Shown here in pieces: positions 50,321 to 63,900 of a DNA stretch of 64,000 nucleotides. The notes beneath the pieces are model-generated. The model was given only the letters and a program-made list of their open reading frames with translations, did not search any database and was not told where the DNA came from. The DNA is taken from the NCBI GenBank assembly GCA_963573385.1, contig CAUYLG010075613.1, positions 1 to 64,000 on the forward strand, in the 5' to 3' direction. Each line of letters begins with the position of its first letter. Within the stretch, counting starts at the first letter, position 1. The stretch is from Cacajao melanocephalus. Its lineage: Eukaryota; Chordata; Mammalia; Primates; Pitheciidae. A program made the position numbers and the translations under genes.

Positions 50321-50695
50321 GGTATCCTGGTGTGCCCATATTTCCATAACAAAATGCTGTAGATTAGGTGGGATAAACAACAAAAATCTACTTTCTTACA
50401 ATGTTAGAGGCTGGAAGTCCCAGGTCAGGGGCTCATCATAGTTGGCTTCTGGGGAGGGCTCTCTTTCTGGCTTGCAGACAGTCACCTTCTGGCTGTGTCC
50501 TCAAAGGATGGAGAGAGAGCAAACAAGCTCTCTGGTCTCTTCTGGTAAGGGCACCAATTCCATCAAGAGTACTGCACTCTCATGACCTTGTCTAACCTCA
50601 ATTACCTCCCAAAGGCTCAATCTACAAATACCATCACATATGTAGTTAGGGCTTCAATATATATGTTTGGGAGGAAAACAATTCTGTCCATACCA
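50321..50695 (-). mobile_element. MLT1-type MaLR LTR (left of a pair), minus strand
   Basis: 'ttccataacaaaatgctgta', 'agaggctggaagtcccaggt', 'tggcttgcagacagtcacct', 'tcaattacctcccaaaggct' and the end 'attctgtccatacca' are an MLT1-class LTR in antisense, nearly full length. Confidence 0.85.
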
Positions 50696-51254
50696 TTTGA
50701 CCCTTGGTCCACCAAAATGCATGTTCTTCTCATATGATAAATACATTCATTCCATTTCAACAGACCCCAGAGTTTTTACATTTTCCAGCATCAATTCTAA
50801 AGTCTAGGGTCTATCTAAATATTTAAATCATATAGGTGAGACTCCACACACAATTTATACTATGGAAAACTTTCTCTCTAGCTGTGAACCTGTGCAACCA
50901 TACATATTATATACTTCCAAAATACAATGATGAGCCAGGCTTAGGCTAGGCATTTTCATTCCAAATGAGAGAATTAGAAAAAAAAAGGAAAGAGGGATGG
51001 GTCCCAGGCAAGTCTAAAACACTAAGGCAAATTCCATCAGATTTTAAGACTTGAGGGTGATCCTCCCTGGTCCAATATTCTGCCCTCCAGGTCCACTAGG
51101 GCTGCAGGTGGGGTTCTGTTCTCAAGGTTCTGCTGGGAGATCCCGCGCCCACAGCTACACGTCAAAACACTGAGCCAGGAGCCTTGATGATCTCTGAATC
51201 ACCTTCAAGGCCATTTGTTCCTCATGAAGAATGTCCTTCCTCGGTTTTACAGGC
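50696..51254 (-). mobile_element. Internal part of a MaLR/ERVL-like remnant
   Basis: This lies between two LTRs of the same class and orientation. 'tacattcattccatttcaac', 'tttctctctagctgtgaacc', 'cttccaaaatacaatgatga' and 'ttccaaatgagagaattag' are words I associate with internal sequence of old MaLR-like elements. No gag, protease or polymerase frame is visible. The assignment rests mainly on position. Confidence 0.5.
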
Positions 51255-51513
51255 TGTCTTTCCTCATGCCCTCATATGGCTGAGAAACAGAGAGCCAGGA
51301 GAGCCATCCAGAGACAAGGAGACAGAGAGAACACTCACTAGAGAGTGCTCTCCTGTGTCTCTTCTCACAAGGGCACAAATTGCATCACAAAGGCTCCACC
51401 TTCATGACTTTGTCTAATCACCTCCCAAAGTCTCCATATCCAAATATCTTCACATCTGGAGTTAGGGTTTCAACATATGAATGGTGAGAGGGGGCAGAAT
51501 TTAGTCCATAGCA
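51255..51513 (-). mobile_element. MLT1-type MaLR LTR (right of a pair), partial, minus strand
   Basis: 'cttcatgactttgtctaatc', 'cacctcccaaagtctccata', 'gagttagggtttcaacatat' and the end 'atttagtccatagca' correspond to the right half of the LTR at 50321-50695. The left half of this LTR is missing or unrecognisable. Confidence 0.75.
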
Positions 51514-52648
51514 GATGAAAAAAAATTGTTTTTTAAACTGGAAATTTGTCATTATGCAAACACTCTGAAGCCTGTCTGGATACACCTTTTCTGTGTCTTT
51601 AATGGACTGTGAATGAGAGGTCTCCAGAGTATGACTAGATCTTTATAAAGTGCTTCCCCAGGGAGAGCACTGAGCACAGGGCCAGGCTTGTCTAAAGAGA
51701 CTTGAATCTGAATCTGGGTTGAAACAGTTCAGATTAGTAATATATGGTACAAGCAATATATAATATTTTATCCCTGAAGCATAAATATTACAGTGTGTGA
51801 TATTTTCTAATCTCTCTCCTTTTGCAATCCAGTAAGCAGCATGGATCTTGGACAGGATTGAAAATAATGATGTACAGAAATAACTAAGTCATTTGAGATG
51901 AAACAATATAACAATGCTTAACTAATTCCATTAAGCTTCCCATTCCTATTGAGCGTATAAGTATCACAGAGTAAAAAATATATATATGTATTAAATGTTC
52001 AAAAAGTTCCTATTTGTGACTTTGACAGTGGGGTAAAGAATATGAGATATTATCCTCTTCCCTAAGAACCTTTTATTCTAATATGCAGCTAGAAAAGGTT
52101 TAGTATGCAGTGGAAAACAATAAAGCTGGAGGTTTGCAATTTGCAACTGAAGGGGATGAATTAATAATTTGGCTTTAACCTATATCATAGACTGTGGGCA
52201 GGAGGAAGCCTCTGCCTGTTAGACCTGCAAGAGCCCATCACCACATTTTTCAAGAGTAAATGTTAGGAAACTAAAAATAGTTTTAAGTAGTATAATTTAA
52301 TAGCTGTTAACATATATTTGTAATAAATTACAGTACCAATAGAATGTGTATTGTAATTTAATGTATAATACTATTAACAAAAATAGTAATAATTATAATG
52401 GAAGAGCTTCTGCAAGCAGCAGAGGGACCAGGAGAAGGCAGAGTGAGGGTTTTGGGGCTGCTGGGCTCAGAGGAATGGGGAGCTGGTGCCTCCTTCTCAA
52501 GCACTTTGATGCCCATCTTGCCTGTATAGAGTGATAGTGTCAAATACTAAATATCGTATCTGTGGCTTGGTACTCACTGGAAAGAGGATTGTCTTGGAGA
52601 GCATCCCTTCCATCCCCTGTGTCCCTTTCTTTGATGTCACGAAGAGCA
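51514..52648. other. Single-copy DNA, no feature recognised
   Basis: About 1.1 kb, mostly AT-rich. A short (AT)n run lies near 51975. No gene supported. Confidence 0.45.
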
Positions 52649-52736
52649 GTGTCTATCCTTCATGGGTGGCCACCCCTGTCTGTGCCCTAGACGTGTCTAT
52701 CCTTCATGGGTGGCCACCCGTGTCTGTGCCCTAGAC
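52649..52736 (+). repeat. 44-bp tandem duplication (two copies)
   Basis: 52649-52692 and 52693-52736 are adjacent copies differing at a single base (cacccctgtc against cacccgtgtc). The unit starts gtgtctatccttcatgggtg. The near identity suggests a recent duplication. Confidence 0.98.
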
Positions 52737-52968
52737 CTCACCCCCTCTCCTTGTCAAGAACATTTCTCTAACAATATTTCTTCCCCTTCCTGTGTCTCCC
52801 TTCTCTTACTCTCTTCTGCATTGTTCCATCAGCAAGCATCCATGCTAATGCCATGACATGCTGGCTTCATATGAACAAATAATTCTTGGCAGACACTTTT
52901 TATTTCCTTACTTCAAAGCATGCTATATTGTGGAAGAAATGTCTAGTGCCTCTGGATGCCAGAACTAT

Positions 52969-53113
52969 CTCTCTCTTCCTCTCTCTCTCCCTCTCTCTTC
53001 TATCTATCTATCTATCTAGCTAGCTTCCATCTTATCTATGTATCTTTCCATCATCTGTCCATCATCTATCTATCTTTCTATCTATTATCTACCTATTATC
53101 TATCTATCTGAAT
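52969..53113. repeat. (CT)n then (CTAT)n microsatellite
   Basis: CT-rich units pass into ctatctatctatctatctagc and then degenerate tatc/catc units. It is probably polymorphic. Confidence 0.96.
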
Positions 53114-53897
53114 TTCTATTTCATAAAATTAAATTATAATGTTTGGGCAAATTCACTTTCAAACCTTTTCACATGTATTTAGTGTATATACTTGTAAATA
53201 ATATATAATTGTTATTACTTTTGGAAAAATTAGGATGTTAGAGATATTTTTAATACTCTTTGATCCCTCTCAAAAATCTGGCTTACTCTACCTGTTTCCA
53301 AATGTATCTACTGTTACAAATAGCCACACCATTTTAAATGCTTTTATATACACATTCATGAAAAACTCAGAGCATAGATTTGTGTTTTTAAACAAAACAT
53401 TACACTATATTTATGACTATGCAGTTTGTTTTTGCATACAAAGTTACGTTTTTAAAGATCTTTCCATATTTGTAACATATGAATCTTATGTCTTCTTTTA
53501 TCTTATGACTATATCACCCTCTTTTACCCTTCTCTGAAAATGACTATTCAATTACTTTATATACATTTTTTCAGATAATACAGATTTGAATATTTCTGTA
53601 ATACAGTCAAAGTGGAATTGATAGATTATAGGGAATGTACAACTGTAATTTAATAGAACATTCCAGAGTATTTCCAAGGTGGCTGGATTTGTGTTTATGC
53701 TTCAATGTTATTGGTAACAGACAATCACCAGTTGAGTGTTGGTAAGTGTTATAAGTGTAAAACAGCAAACGCTAGTTGCCGTGTTGGTGCATCTGCACGT
53801 TGGCAGCAGTGACAATTCTTGGATGGGCATGGATGGGTTCAGATTTGCTTCAGTGTCTACAATTCTGGGTTCAGGATTCACTGTCATGGCCACATAA
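53114..53897. other. AT-rich DNA, possible old L1M; holds a duplicated 42-bp segment
   Basis: Parts resemble antisense L1M ('gatctttccatatttgtaac', 'aatcttatgtcttctttta'), but the match is too weak to assign. 53382-53423 is repeated at 53937-53980 beside the pentamer array. Confidence 0.4.
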
Positions 53898-53939
53898 CAT
53901 CAGAACCACTCACCACTACCCTTTGCCAAGAGATAAGTG
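53898..53939 (+). repeat. Left inverted arm flanking the pentamer array
   Basis: The reverse complement of 53898-53939 matches 54764-54805 at about 36-37 of 42 positions without a gap. The conserved centre is gtagtggtgag read from the right arm. The array lies between the arms. Confidence 0.9.
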
Positions 53940-53980
53940 TTTAAACATAAACAGCATTACACTATATTTATGACTCTGCA

Positions 53981-54636
53981 AAACATAACACAATGTAACA
54001 TAACATAACACAACATAACATAACACAACACAACATAACATAACACAACACAACCTAACACAACACAACACAACACGACACAACACAACATCATAGCATA
54101 ACACAACACAACATAACACAACACAACACAACCTAACATAACACAACACAACACGACACAACACAACACAACATCATAGCATAACACAACACAACATAAC
54201 GCAACACAACATAACACAACACAACATCATAGCATAACAACACAACATAACACAACACAACACAACATCATAGCATAACACAACACAACATAACACAACA
54301 CAACACAACGTTATAGCATAACACAACACAACACAACATAACACAACACAACATAACACAACACATCATAGCATAACACAACACAACATAACACAACACA
54401 ACATGACATAACACAACACAACACAACATGACATAACACAACACAACATCATAGCATAACACAACACAACATAATACAACACAACATAACATGACATGAC
54501 ACAACACAACATAACACAACACAACATAACAACACAACATAGCATAACACAACACAACACAGCACAACATAACACAACAACATCGTAGCATAACACAACA
54601 CAACATAACACAACACAACACAACATAACATAACAT
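53981..54636. repeat. Pentanucleotide array (ACAAC/ATAAC)n, about 656 bp
   Basis: Tandem pentamers, mainly acaac with blocks of ataac, punctuated at irregular intervals by the tag 'tcatagcata' or a variant (54091, 54174, 54227, 54268, 54311, 54366, 54449, 54583). Larger duplicated blocks occur, for example those starting 'cctaac' at 54054 and 54132. The plus strand is nearly G-free. Minus-strand frames of up to 185 codons made of Cys-Val-Leu repeats are artefacts of the array. Confidence 0.98.
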
Positions 54637-54763
54637 GCTGTTCTTGTGGACTCTCCCAGGTGACGGGGGCAAAAAGACTGTCAATGTCCTTGTGACTTCA
54701 GCCTGATTCCAATCAGGAGATAAGACAGACAACCAGGTCCAACACCAGTGGGAAGGAGCAAAG

Positions 54764-54805
54764 CAGTCATCTCTTGGCACAGGGTAGTGGTGAGCGGGTC
54801 TGATG
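54764..54805 (-). repeat. Right inverted arm flanking the pentamer array
   Basis: The partner of 53898-53939 in opposite orientation, starting about 128 bases after the array ends. The sequence around it (54637-54980) is GC-richer than the array's left side and was not assigned to a repeat family. Confidence 0.9.
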
Positions 54806-55649
54806 GGCAGGGGGTGCAGATCCACCTGCTCTGCGGCTGTGGAGCCTGTCCTCCGAGCCGCACCCTGGGAGCAGCTGCTCCCTACAACGCCCAGTGGTAT
54901 CAGCGTGACTCCTCTATTGCATTATGATGAAGGGGAAATGCACCCTTCCTCATTGTAGTTAATGTTTCTCTGCTTGTAATGAGGCTGGGTTTCTTTCTAT
55001 ATGGACATCGGTCACGTGTGCATTGGTCACATACACCTTATTATTCTGCAAATTTGTTAGAAAGTGTACGTTGTCTATTTTTCCTATTGGTGTATGCCCG
55101 TCTACTTATGGTGGGAGGCGTATTTCCTAACCTATTAGTCTACTGGGGGCATCATCCTTTGTTAGGCTTCAAATATCCCTAACATCTCCCCAATGGTTCC
55201 TTGGCTTTCCCTTTAAGGCATCTTGTCAAAGAGGAATTTTTAATTTTGATGTGATTATAATTTTTTATTCAGTTTTTTTTAGAACTTGATTCAGAGGTCT
55301 TCTCAACCTATGACTGTGAAAGTCATGTTTAATTTGCTTGTATGTATTTCAGGTTTGTTTCTCTGATCTGGGACTCAATGCTTCCTTTCCATTGTATTTG
55401 TGGTGTGAAACATGTGGGTTTCAGGATGACGGCTGGCAGGCTGTCCGTGCTTCCTCTGGTGATGTGCACTACCCGGTCCTCCGTTCCTCTGGTGCTTTGA
55501 CATGGTGATTACCTCCGACCCCAGCTTTGGGTACGTTTGGGTCCTCTTGAACTCAGTAGTCCCCTCTTTTCATATGTCTGTTACCCCTCGAAATGTCATT
55601 GTTGCTATCTTAGCAGCTTGTTGATGTGCCTTGATAGCTGGTAGAACAA
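54806..55649 (-). mobile_element. Possible old L1M fragment (low confidence)
   Basis: 55000-55400 has antisense-L1-like words ('tcaaagaggaatttttaatt', 'gattataattttttattc'). The rest is unassigned. Confidence 0.28.
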
Positions 55650-56416
55650 GTCACTCCCTCCTTGTCATTTTACTCCTCTAAAATTGGATCAGTGACTTCT
55701 GGCTTCTGCCAAGGCGATAAAAAGCTGGAAGGATGGTTGCTCCCACCCACAAATAAGAAAAAGCTAGATAATCTCCCAAAACATAATTTTAGCGTTCCGG
55801 TCACAGAACTGACATCTTATGACAGACAGCCAACTGTCCTAAAATCTACAGAAACACTGGTGCTTCCACGACAGTTTTTATTTGAAGAAAGGAGAAGAAA
55901 AAAAACATCAGACAGAAGTTTTAGAAACAGCATTGGCCTGACACTGAACAATTAAGTTGCTTCTGTTGTTCATGGAACTTACACTCTGTAGAGTCACTGT
56001 GAACCCTGAATCAGATCTTTGTTTTGGAAAGAGTGTGCCCAGGTCCCTGGACTAGGGACAGAGTTGGGACAGATGTCTGCAAATGTGTGTGCAGAGCAGG
56101 GTAGTGGATTCAGAGATGGGCACATGGGAGGTAGCTAGGGGTACAGCGGGGTCCATACCTGTTGCCTGGAGAGGGAGGGACAGCTCTCAACAGGGAGAGG
56201 CTGAGTTGCTGTGCAGCCAGCAAAGGACCTGGCAAACTCCTCAGGGACTTGCGCAGCTGAGACGATCTGAAAGATTGTCTCCTGTTTGGAGGAGGTGGCC
56301 AGGTCTTTATAGCCAAGACAATCCTCAAAGGAAACTGCCCACCCAAGACTTAAGGAGCAATTCTCCCCTTTCCACTCTCCAAGGTATTCTCCTCCAAAGT
56401 TAAGCTTTGGTCTGCT
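55650..56416. other. Unassigned, possibly L1M 5' UTR on plus strand
   Basis: 'cagtgacttctggcttctgc' and 'aaaacataattttagcgttc' have the style of L1M 5' UTR. A 97-codon plus-strand frame (55662-55955) is open here but not recognised; if this is L1M, the frame is not a gene. Confidence 0.3.
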
Positions 56417-57765
<1,349 letters not shown>

Positions 57766-57920
57766 CGCTCCTGGGAGAAGCACACGGAGCTGCTCCTGAG
57801 GTCCTGCGAGTCTCCGGTCACAACACATGTGTCAACCTATTAACATATAACCTTGATTTATGTGTGTTTCTGTTTAAGGGCACCTCATTGAATATTGTTG
57901 ATTCATTGACACAAAAAGGT
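57766..57920 (+). mobile_element. Tigger/MER44-like DNA transposon fragment
   Basis: 'agctgctcctgaggtcctgc', 'ctattaacatataaccttga', 'tttatgtgtgtttctgttta' and 'aatattgttgattcattgac' follow the left internal part of the family also seen at 4701. Only this internal piece remains; no terminal inverted repeat is visible. Confidence 0.65.
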
Positions 57921-58590
57921 AAACATCATGCACACTGCAGAAAAGGCCTGTCTTTACAGGATGAGCTGAAACGGGAAGTCAGAGCGAGGTCTTCAGCCTC
58001 GGCTGGGGACGTGCCAGTCAGGTGACTCACATTTGTCACTGCTCTGTGCAAGAACATATCTGCAAGTGTCGGGAAGGCGCCTGGAGTATTGATTTGACGG
58101 TTAAAAATAACTTTTAATGAGCAGGCAAATCTGCACAGTTCGGGTGGACTGTGTCGTGGCAATCCAGGCACATACAGTGTTGCCGCTGAAATCAGTTCTC
58201 CGGTGTGTGAGACACACAGAGGCCACGCGGAAGTACAGCAGGCCCTCCAATGACGCCCTTTTGCCCACCGTGGTTTCTTTACAACCTTGATGAGAAGCAA
58301 AGTCCGCCCCCGCCTGGGGCCGCTGTGTGCGGTTTGCAGGTTCTCCCTGTGTCTGCATGGGTTTTCTCCAGGCCCTCCAGTTCCCTCTCGGATTCCAGAG
58401 CTGTGCAGCTTCCCTCCATCAGTATCTCCATGGCCCCAGTACGAGTGAGTGTGAGTGCCCGTGCATGACCCGGCCATGGGATGGCGTCTGTCCAGGCTGG
58501 TGCCCGCCTTGTCCCTGAGCTCCTGGAATGGGCCCCTGCCACCCGCGCCCCTGAACTGGAACAAGCAGGTAAACCAGTATCTCACTTGTT
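57921..58590. other. GC-richer single-copy DNA with a 219-codon open frame
   Basis: A minus-strand frame of 219 codons (57926-58585) spans the segment; other frames here are also long (60-96 codons on both strands), as expected of stop-poor GC-rich sequence. Residual CpG is above the window's norm (58290-58540) but not enough to call an island by eye. No domain recognised. Confidence 0.35.
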
Positions 58591-60528
58591 TTCATTGATT
58601 TTTCTTAAATGTATGCATAGCTCACATTTATTTCAATGTTAAATGTTAGATGTGTGTGGGGCCTTTACTGAGCAGCTTGGTGATGTTTCTGTGACCAGAA
58701 ACAGGCTCTTAGAAAGTGAACTCTTGTTTCTATTACCTAGCCTATGAGAACATTCATTTCATTCTATGTTGTTTTTACTTAAAGTCGCAGTTTCCAAGAT
58801 CCAGTGGACAATGTTAAGAAAGAACACGCCATTCTGGGGATACGTGGCTTGTTTATATTGAAATGTTGATTCAAGTACAACACTTTGCATGTAGTTACGC
58901 TGGGGGTGTCCAGGTCACCGTTTTCTAGAGTACGTGCGCACGTGGCGATAGCAGTGGATAGGACCCCAGCAACCCGTGGGTAGGGGAGCGCATGTCCTGA
59001 CCTGAGGGTTGTGCTAAGGAACAAACTGCACTGTCACCTAAACAAGGCACACGTTAAAGCCACAAGAGGCAACAGATGCGACCTCTCTGAGCCCCGACAC
59101 TTCAAATACATACAATATGGATAAAGCGGTGTGTGAGCTTTCCAAGTGCGGGGAGTGGCACTGTGGGTCCGAAACGCTTCCTGCTTCATCCTGAGGGCAG
59201 CGCTGGTTTTGCTGGAAGATGCTCCAGTGCAGGCCATGCTGGATCCACATTTCAGGGCTACATTTAGCAGTCCCTTCGTCCTTCACTCTGGACGACTCTC
59301 CATCTCTTGTTTATTATTTTAAATAAATTTAATATTCTAAGAGTCACTAAAGCAGCACATTCTTTTCCAAATTCATTCCACATAGGATTTATTATACAGA
59401 AACTTCAGCTTTCCATGCTCTACCAGAATAAAACTAGTTAAATGTCTCTCCTGTATATCAAGTCATTAGCTTTTAGAATTTCTTCATCTTATCTTTAAAA
59501 ATCAAAGCACTGGTGAAATCACCACCTTGTTAATTGATTAAAAGGGATAGTTGCATTATGTAACACCACAAAACATTAACACTAATTTCTCTAACAATAT
59601 CCAACAGAAAGTCAGCATTAAAGATCATGCTGTAATTTAAAAAACGTTAATGTAAAGTCAAATTCCTGGTAAATCTGTGCTAAAAGATAAATTGTAGCAA
59701 ACTCAGGATCAGTTTTTAATTTCTTTTTTTTTCTATTTTCACACAAGCAGAAACATGCAAGTATGAAGATAGGAAAAAACAGCATTAAAAATGTTAGCAT
59801 TAAAAATGTAGTCATATTTGACAAATACATATTATTCACTTAAAATATCTAAAGTTGTCAAGTGAAATAATACATGCACTCTTCCTGCTCAACATTCACT
59901 TCATAAAGCAGACAGAGTTGTAAACAGAAAGCCATAGATATATTCAATACATGTTTCCTGGGAGATAAAATAGAATTCTTATACAAGCACTAAAACATAC
60001 ATAGACTGTATGTGGTAATGTACACATGACACTTACTACATTAAAGTGGCCCAGGACATTGTATCTTTGTGGAATTGGAGGCTGGTAAGGATGTCCACTA
60101 TCTATACTGAAAACCTGAATAGAGGCACAGGACCCAGGGCGAGCCATTCGCAGAAATGCCGCACGTGCTCCCGGCTGAGGTCTTCTGTACCTAATTTTAG
60201 GTTGTTTCCCTCACTGCTCTCCATGATGGTCACATGTACAGGAGAAAGAAACAAATATTCCTGAAAGTGGGATTTCAAGGCGGATGGATGAGCTCAGAGT
60301 TGTGGGAGGCCACTGTGGACTGAGAATGAGGATGGAGATGCAGAAACCCTGGAGGGCCCTCCTGCCCTCTCTGCACCCCACTCACAGCCTTTGAGAGTTG
60401 GCTCCATAAGGGACATGATTTAATAATTATGTGAAAATAGCAGCTGCACAGTGACTGGATAATTTCCCCTTAACTACGTGACTTCAGAAGCAGTAACGGA
60501 GCAGCAGTTCCTATAGAGACATTCATAC
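58591..60528. other. Single-copy DNA, no feature recognised
   Basis: About 1.9 kb, AT-rich from 59290 on. No repeat or gene that I can support. Confidence 0.45.
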
Positions 60529-60932
60529 TGTTACGGTGTGAATCATGCACCCACCCCAAAAGGAAATGTCAGAATCCTGACACCCAGGACCTCAGGATGT
60601 GACCTCATTTGGAAATAAACTCTTTGCAGATGTGATGACATTAAGATGAAGTCATTGGGTTGTGTTCTAATACAATGCAACAGGTGTCCCTATAAACAGA
60701 GACACCCCCACACAGGGAGTGCTCCATGTGAAGACAGAGACTGGATTTGTCCTACCCCAAGGAGAGGAACATGTAGAGCCACCAGGATCTGGGAGAAGCA
60801 AGGGAGGGTCCTCCCCTGAAGCCTTGGAGGAGAACTCAGTCCTGAAGACACCTTGGATTTGGACTTCCACCCTCCAGCACGGTGAAAGAATATATTTCTG
60901 TTATTTTAATTTGTTATGACAGTCTAATAACA
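60529..60932 (+). mobile_element. MLT1-like MaLR LTR, plus strand
   Basis: 'tgttacggtgtgaatcatgc', 'atttggaaataaactctttg', 'cagatgtgatgacattaaga', 'ttggatttggacttccaccc' and 'gtgaaagaatatatttctgt' followed by 'gtctaataaca' give the sense-strand order of an MLT1-like LTR, including the polyadenylation region. The minus-strand frame inside it is not a gene. Confidence 0.8.
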
Positions 60933-63900
60933 AACACACACCACCACGTCCATGGGAGCAACTGGGTTTATGCAAATTCAGGACTGAGCGGGGAGACGGG
61001 TTCCCCAGGACAGCCATCCACATGTGTCCACGTGAGGTCCCCTTGGATCTCATTCTCTGTTGGCTGCCTCCTTCACCGTTCCCTTCTTTCAGCGGGTCCC
61101 TGCTAAAAATGCTCACTTTTTGATAAGATGCACTCCAGATGCATTCTAGAAAAATAACTTCAGCAGGAATGGAATGGTGAATTATGAAGTAGGAAATGTG
61201 GAGATAATTTTGCTTTCTGATATTAATTGATCATGTTTATCAGATCGTGACTGAGTTCAGTTCTTTGAAACCCACCTATGCTTCAGTCTTTCCCAGATAG
61301 TAGGCATCGCTTTAATAATAGAAACCATTCTCAAGTTCTTCCGCACATTTCTCATATGTTTGTACATTTCCACTATCCAGATGGATTAAAAGTTCTCTGA
61401 GAGCATTCCTGTCGAGTAAATCATTCTCTCAAGCATTTTGCTTTATTCTTGTAAAAAATTGCTTACACATCAGTTCTTTGGACCATATTATGTGTATGAA
61501 AACAGTTTCAGCAGACTGGGAACTTGGGTTATGGCAGACACAGAAAATTACACATATTGGAACAAGCCACCTTGGTCCCTATTGAAATTCTCCTAAGTAA
61601 ATGCTCCCCGGGAACCCGTTTCCTGGGCTACTCTGTCATCTGTGCTGTAAGACACTCGGCTCTTTGGGGACCTGAGCAGATATTGTGGCTGAGATGATGG
61701 CTCACTGTTCTCGCATTGTTTCCTGCGCTAGGATGTTGAGCACTTTCCCAAGCAGAGTGTGAGCCAATGCCAAGTATTTTCATCCCCTGCAGCTTCTGAC
61801 AATGGGAACCAGTCCATGGCTCGCTCATAGAAATGGAAGGGCTCTTCCTAGTTAGCTCACAACATAATGCATCCAAAAAGACGGCTTCAGGATAATAAAT
61901 GATTTGTGGCTGGAGATCCCAGTGAATTTGAGGGAAACAAGCATTGCACTGAATGTGCATAGATCACCCTGCTGGAGCCCCACCGTGAGCTACGTGAGAG
62001 TCTGGCCTGGCAGAAAACAATTCCACAGAGATGAACACATCACTGCCCCTTTATAAACCAGTATGATTTGTTCAGGGAATTCCAAACAGAGCAGGGAACA
62101 CTTAGCCAGTGTGTTCTGTTGTGTGGCTCTTGTCTTGATATGCAGAAAGGGTAAACACTTCAAAATAGGGAGTCAGGAGGAGTGCATTCTTTTTCCCATC
62201 GTTTTTGGAACAAAACATTCAACTTGTTGACCCCAATTCAATATGAAAATAATGTTATTTGATGTTTGACTTGAGGGAAAGCACATGTAGTCACACAATG
62301 TAAGTGCCAAATTCTAAAGAATCTTTCTAAACATAGACATGTCCTAAGCAGAATTCATAACATGGGTTTGTATAACTTTTCTGAACTTGATATGCAAGTG
62401 GAATTTTTAGCCAGAGTAGGGGTGAGCTGATTTCTATTCGAGTCCACTAAAAGCTGATCCTCATATTCTGTCTCCCCCTACCTGGATTCAGGGATCAAAT
62501 ACCTCCCACCTTGGAGTACAAATGAAATAGCAGGAGAAGCCAGCATTGTAAATAGAAAAAGACGGTAAACCCAAGCAGGGCGCACTGAGCTTTGAGGGTG
62601 CTGAACATGTCCGAATGAGGAGATCTGCAGGAGGGAGGAGGCGAGCTCACAGACAGGGGTTGGTCTTCAGCTATTAGCTCATGGCAGGCAGCAAGGGAGA
62701 CACGATTTGGTCAGATTTCTTTGGCTAACAAACGTCTTATTAGAATGAAGTTATCGATTTCATCCTTGTGACATTAGCTGATTTTGTTAGCATTGAAAGA
62801 CCCCCTCTCCTAGATCCATCAGGGATTCTCTTTCTTTCTAAAACATTCTGGTCCTGAGGATGTTTATGTTCTTAAAAGTATTCATTGTTTTTACTTTTGA
62901 TTTTTCTAGTACAACGTTAGGTGAAGGCTTCAAAGTGGCAAGATGTTTTCTTGACCACCTGTTTAGTGTGGCCTCTCCTCACTTCCATGACATTTAAAAA
63001 AGTCAATAGTGCTGATTTTTGGATGAAGTTAGGAAGTTTTGTCCCAAACGAAAGTCTTGCATGCTAAGCATACTTTTTTTATCCTCTGTATCATCCCTTT
63101 TTTTTCTTTCACTTTTTCTTCTTTTCTCTGCCCTCTCGATAAAGAAGGATGATGGTGTTTTATATTCAGTCTGGACCTTTGAAAAGGCGTGTTTACCTAA
63201 ACGTATTTGAGACCCATAAGATAGCATTAAAGAATTCTCTCCTGTGATCCTTTACCTCTGATTGCGTTTTTGAGGAAAGAGGCATTGCCGTCCCTTTCAC
63301 TGGCCTTTTATTTAATAGTGGAATAGGGGAGGTTATATTTTTGCTAAGGAGCTGGGATTTGCCTTCCCTGGGAAGGGCCACACCGTGCAGCTGCCAGGGG
63401 CTGCAGGCAGAGCAGCGCGTGGCTAGGGTACGGGGACTGCCGGCCTCCGGCAGGTGTCTTATCAAAAGCACTCTGTCTGGTGTTGCTTCCTGTTACTTAC
63501 CCACCAGTATCGACCCTGTGATATTTCTGTTTCTTAAACACAGTTGCACAAGGAATAATAGATATTTGCCCACTAAGTGAATATGAGAGAAGCTGGAATT
63601 TTTAACAAAATTTTAGCCCAGGGCTTCTGAACCATTTTGGGTCTAGAAACTCCTTTTGCAAACATATCTAATGAATTCCCTCATGAATTTTTAAAAAGCA
63701 TTTCATCTGTTACATGATAAGGGAGTGATTTTCTTTAAATAATATTTTAATCCAGAATACCATTAAAATTTTATTCTAATTTTCATTCTCATGTAGTCTT
63801 TGACAATGGCTAAAATTTAAAGACACATTTTTTTTTTTTGCCCATTAAACAGGTACACATGTTATTTTATTTATTTTCATTTACTTATGTGCGTAAGAAC

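Noticed and set aside
54268..54825. 185-codon Cys/Val/Leu-rich minus-strand frame
   Set aside because: Product of the pentamer array plus flank; the repeated CCVVLC pattern is a direct reading of the satellite.
58290..58540. CpG island or promoter
   Set aside because: Somewhat CpG-rich by eye but short, with no core promoter motif and no adjoining gene.
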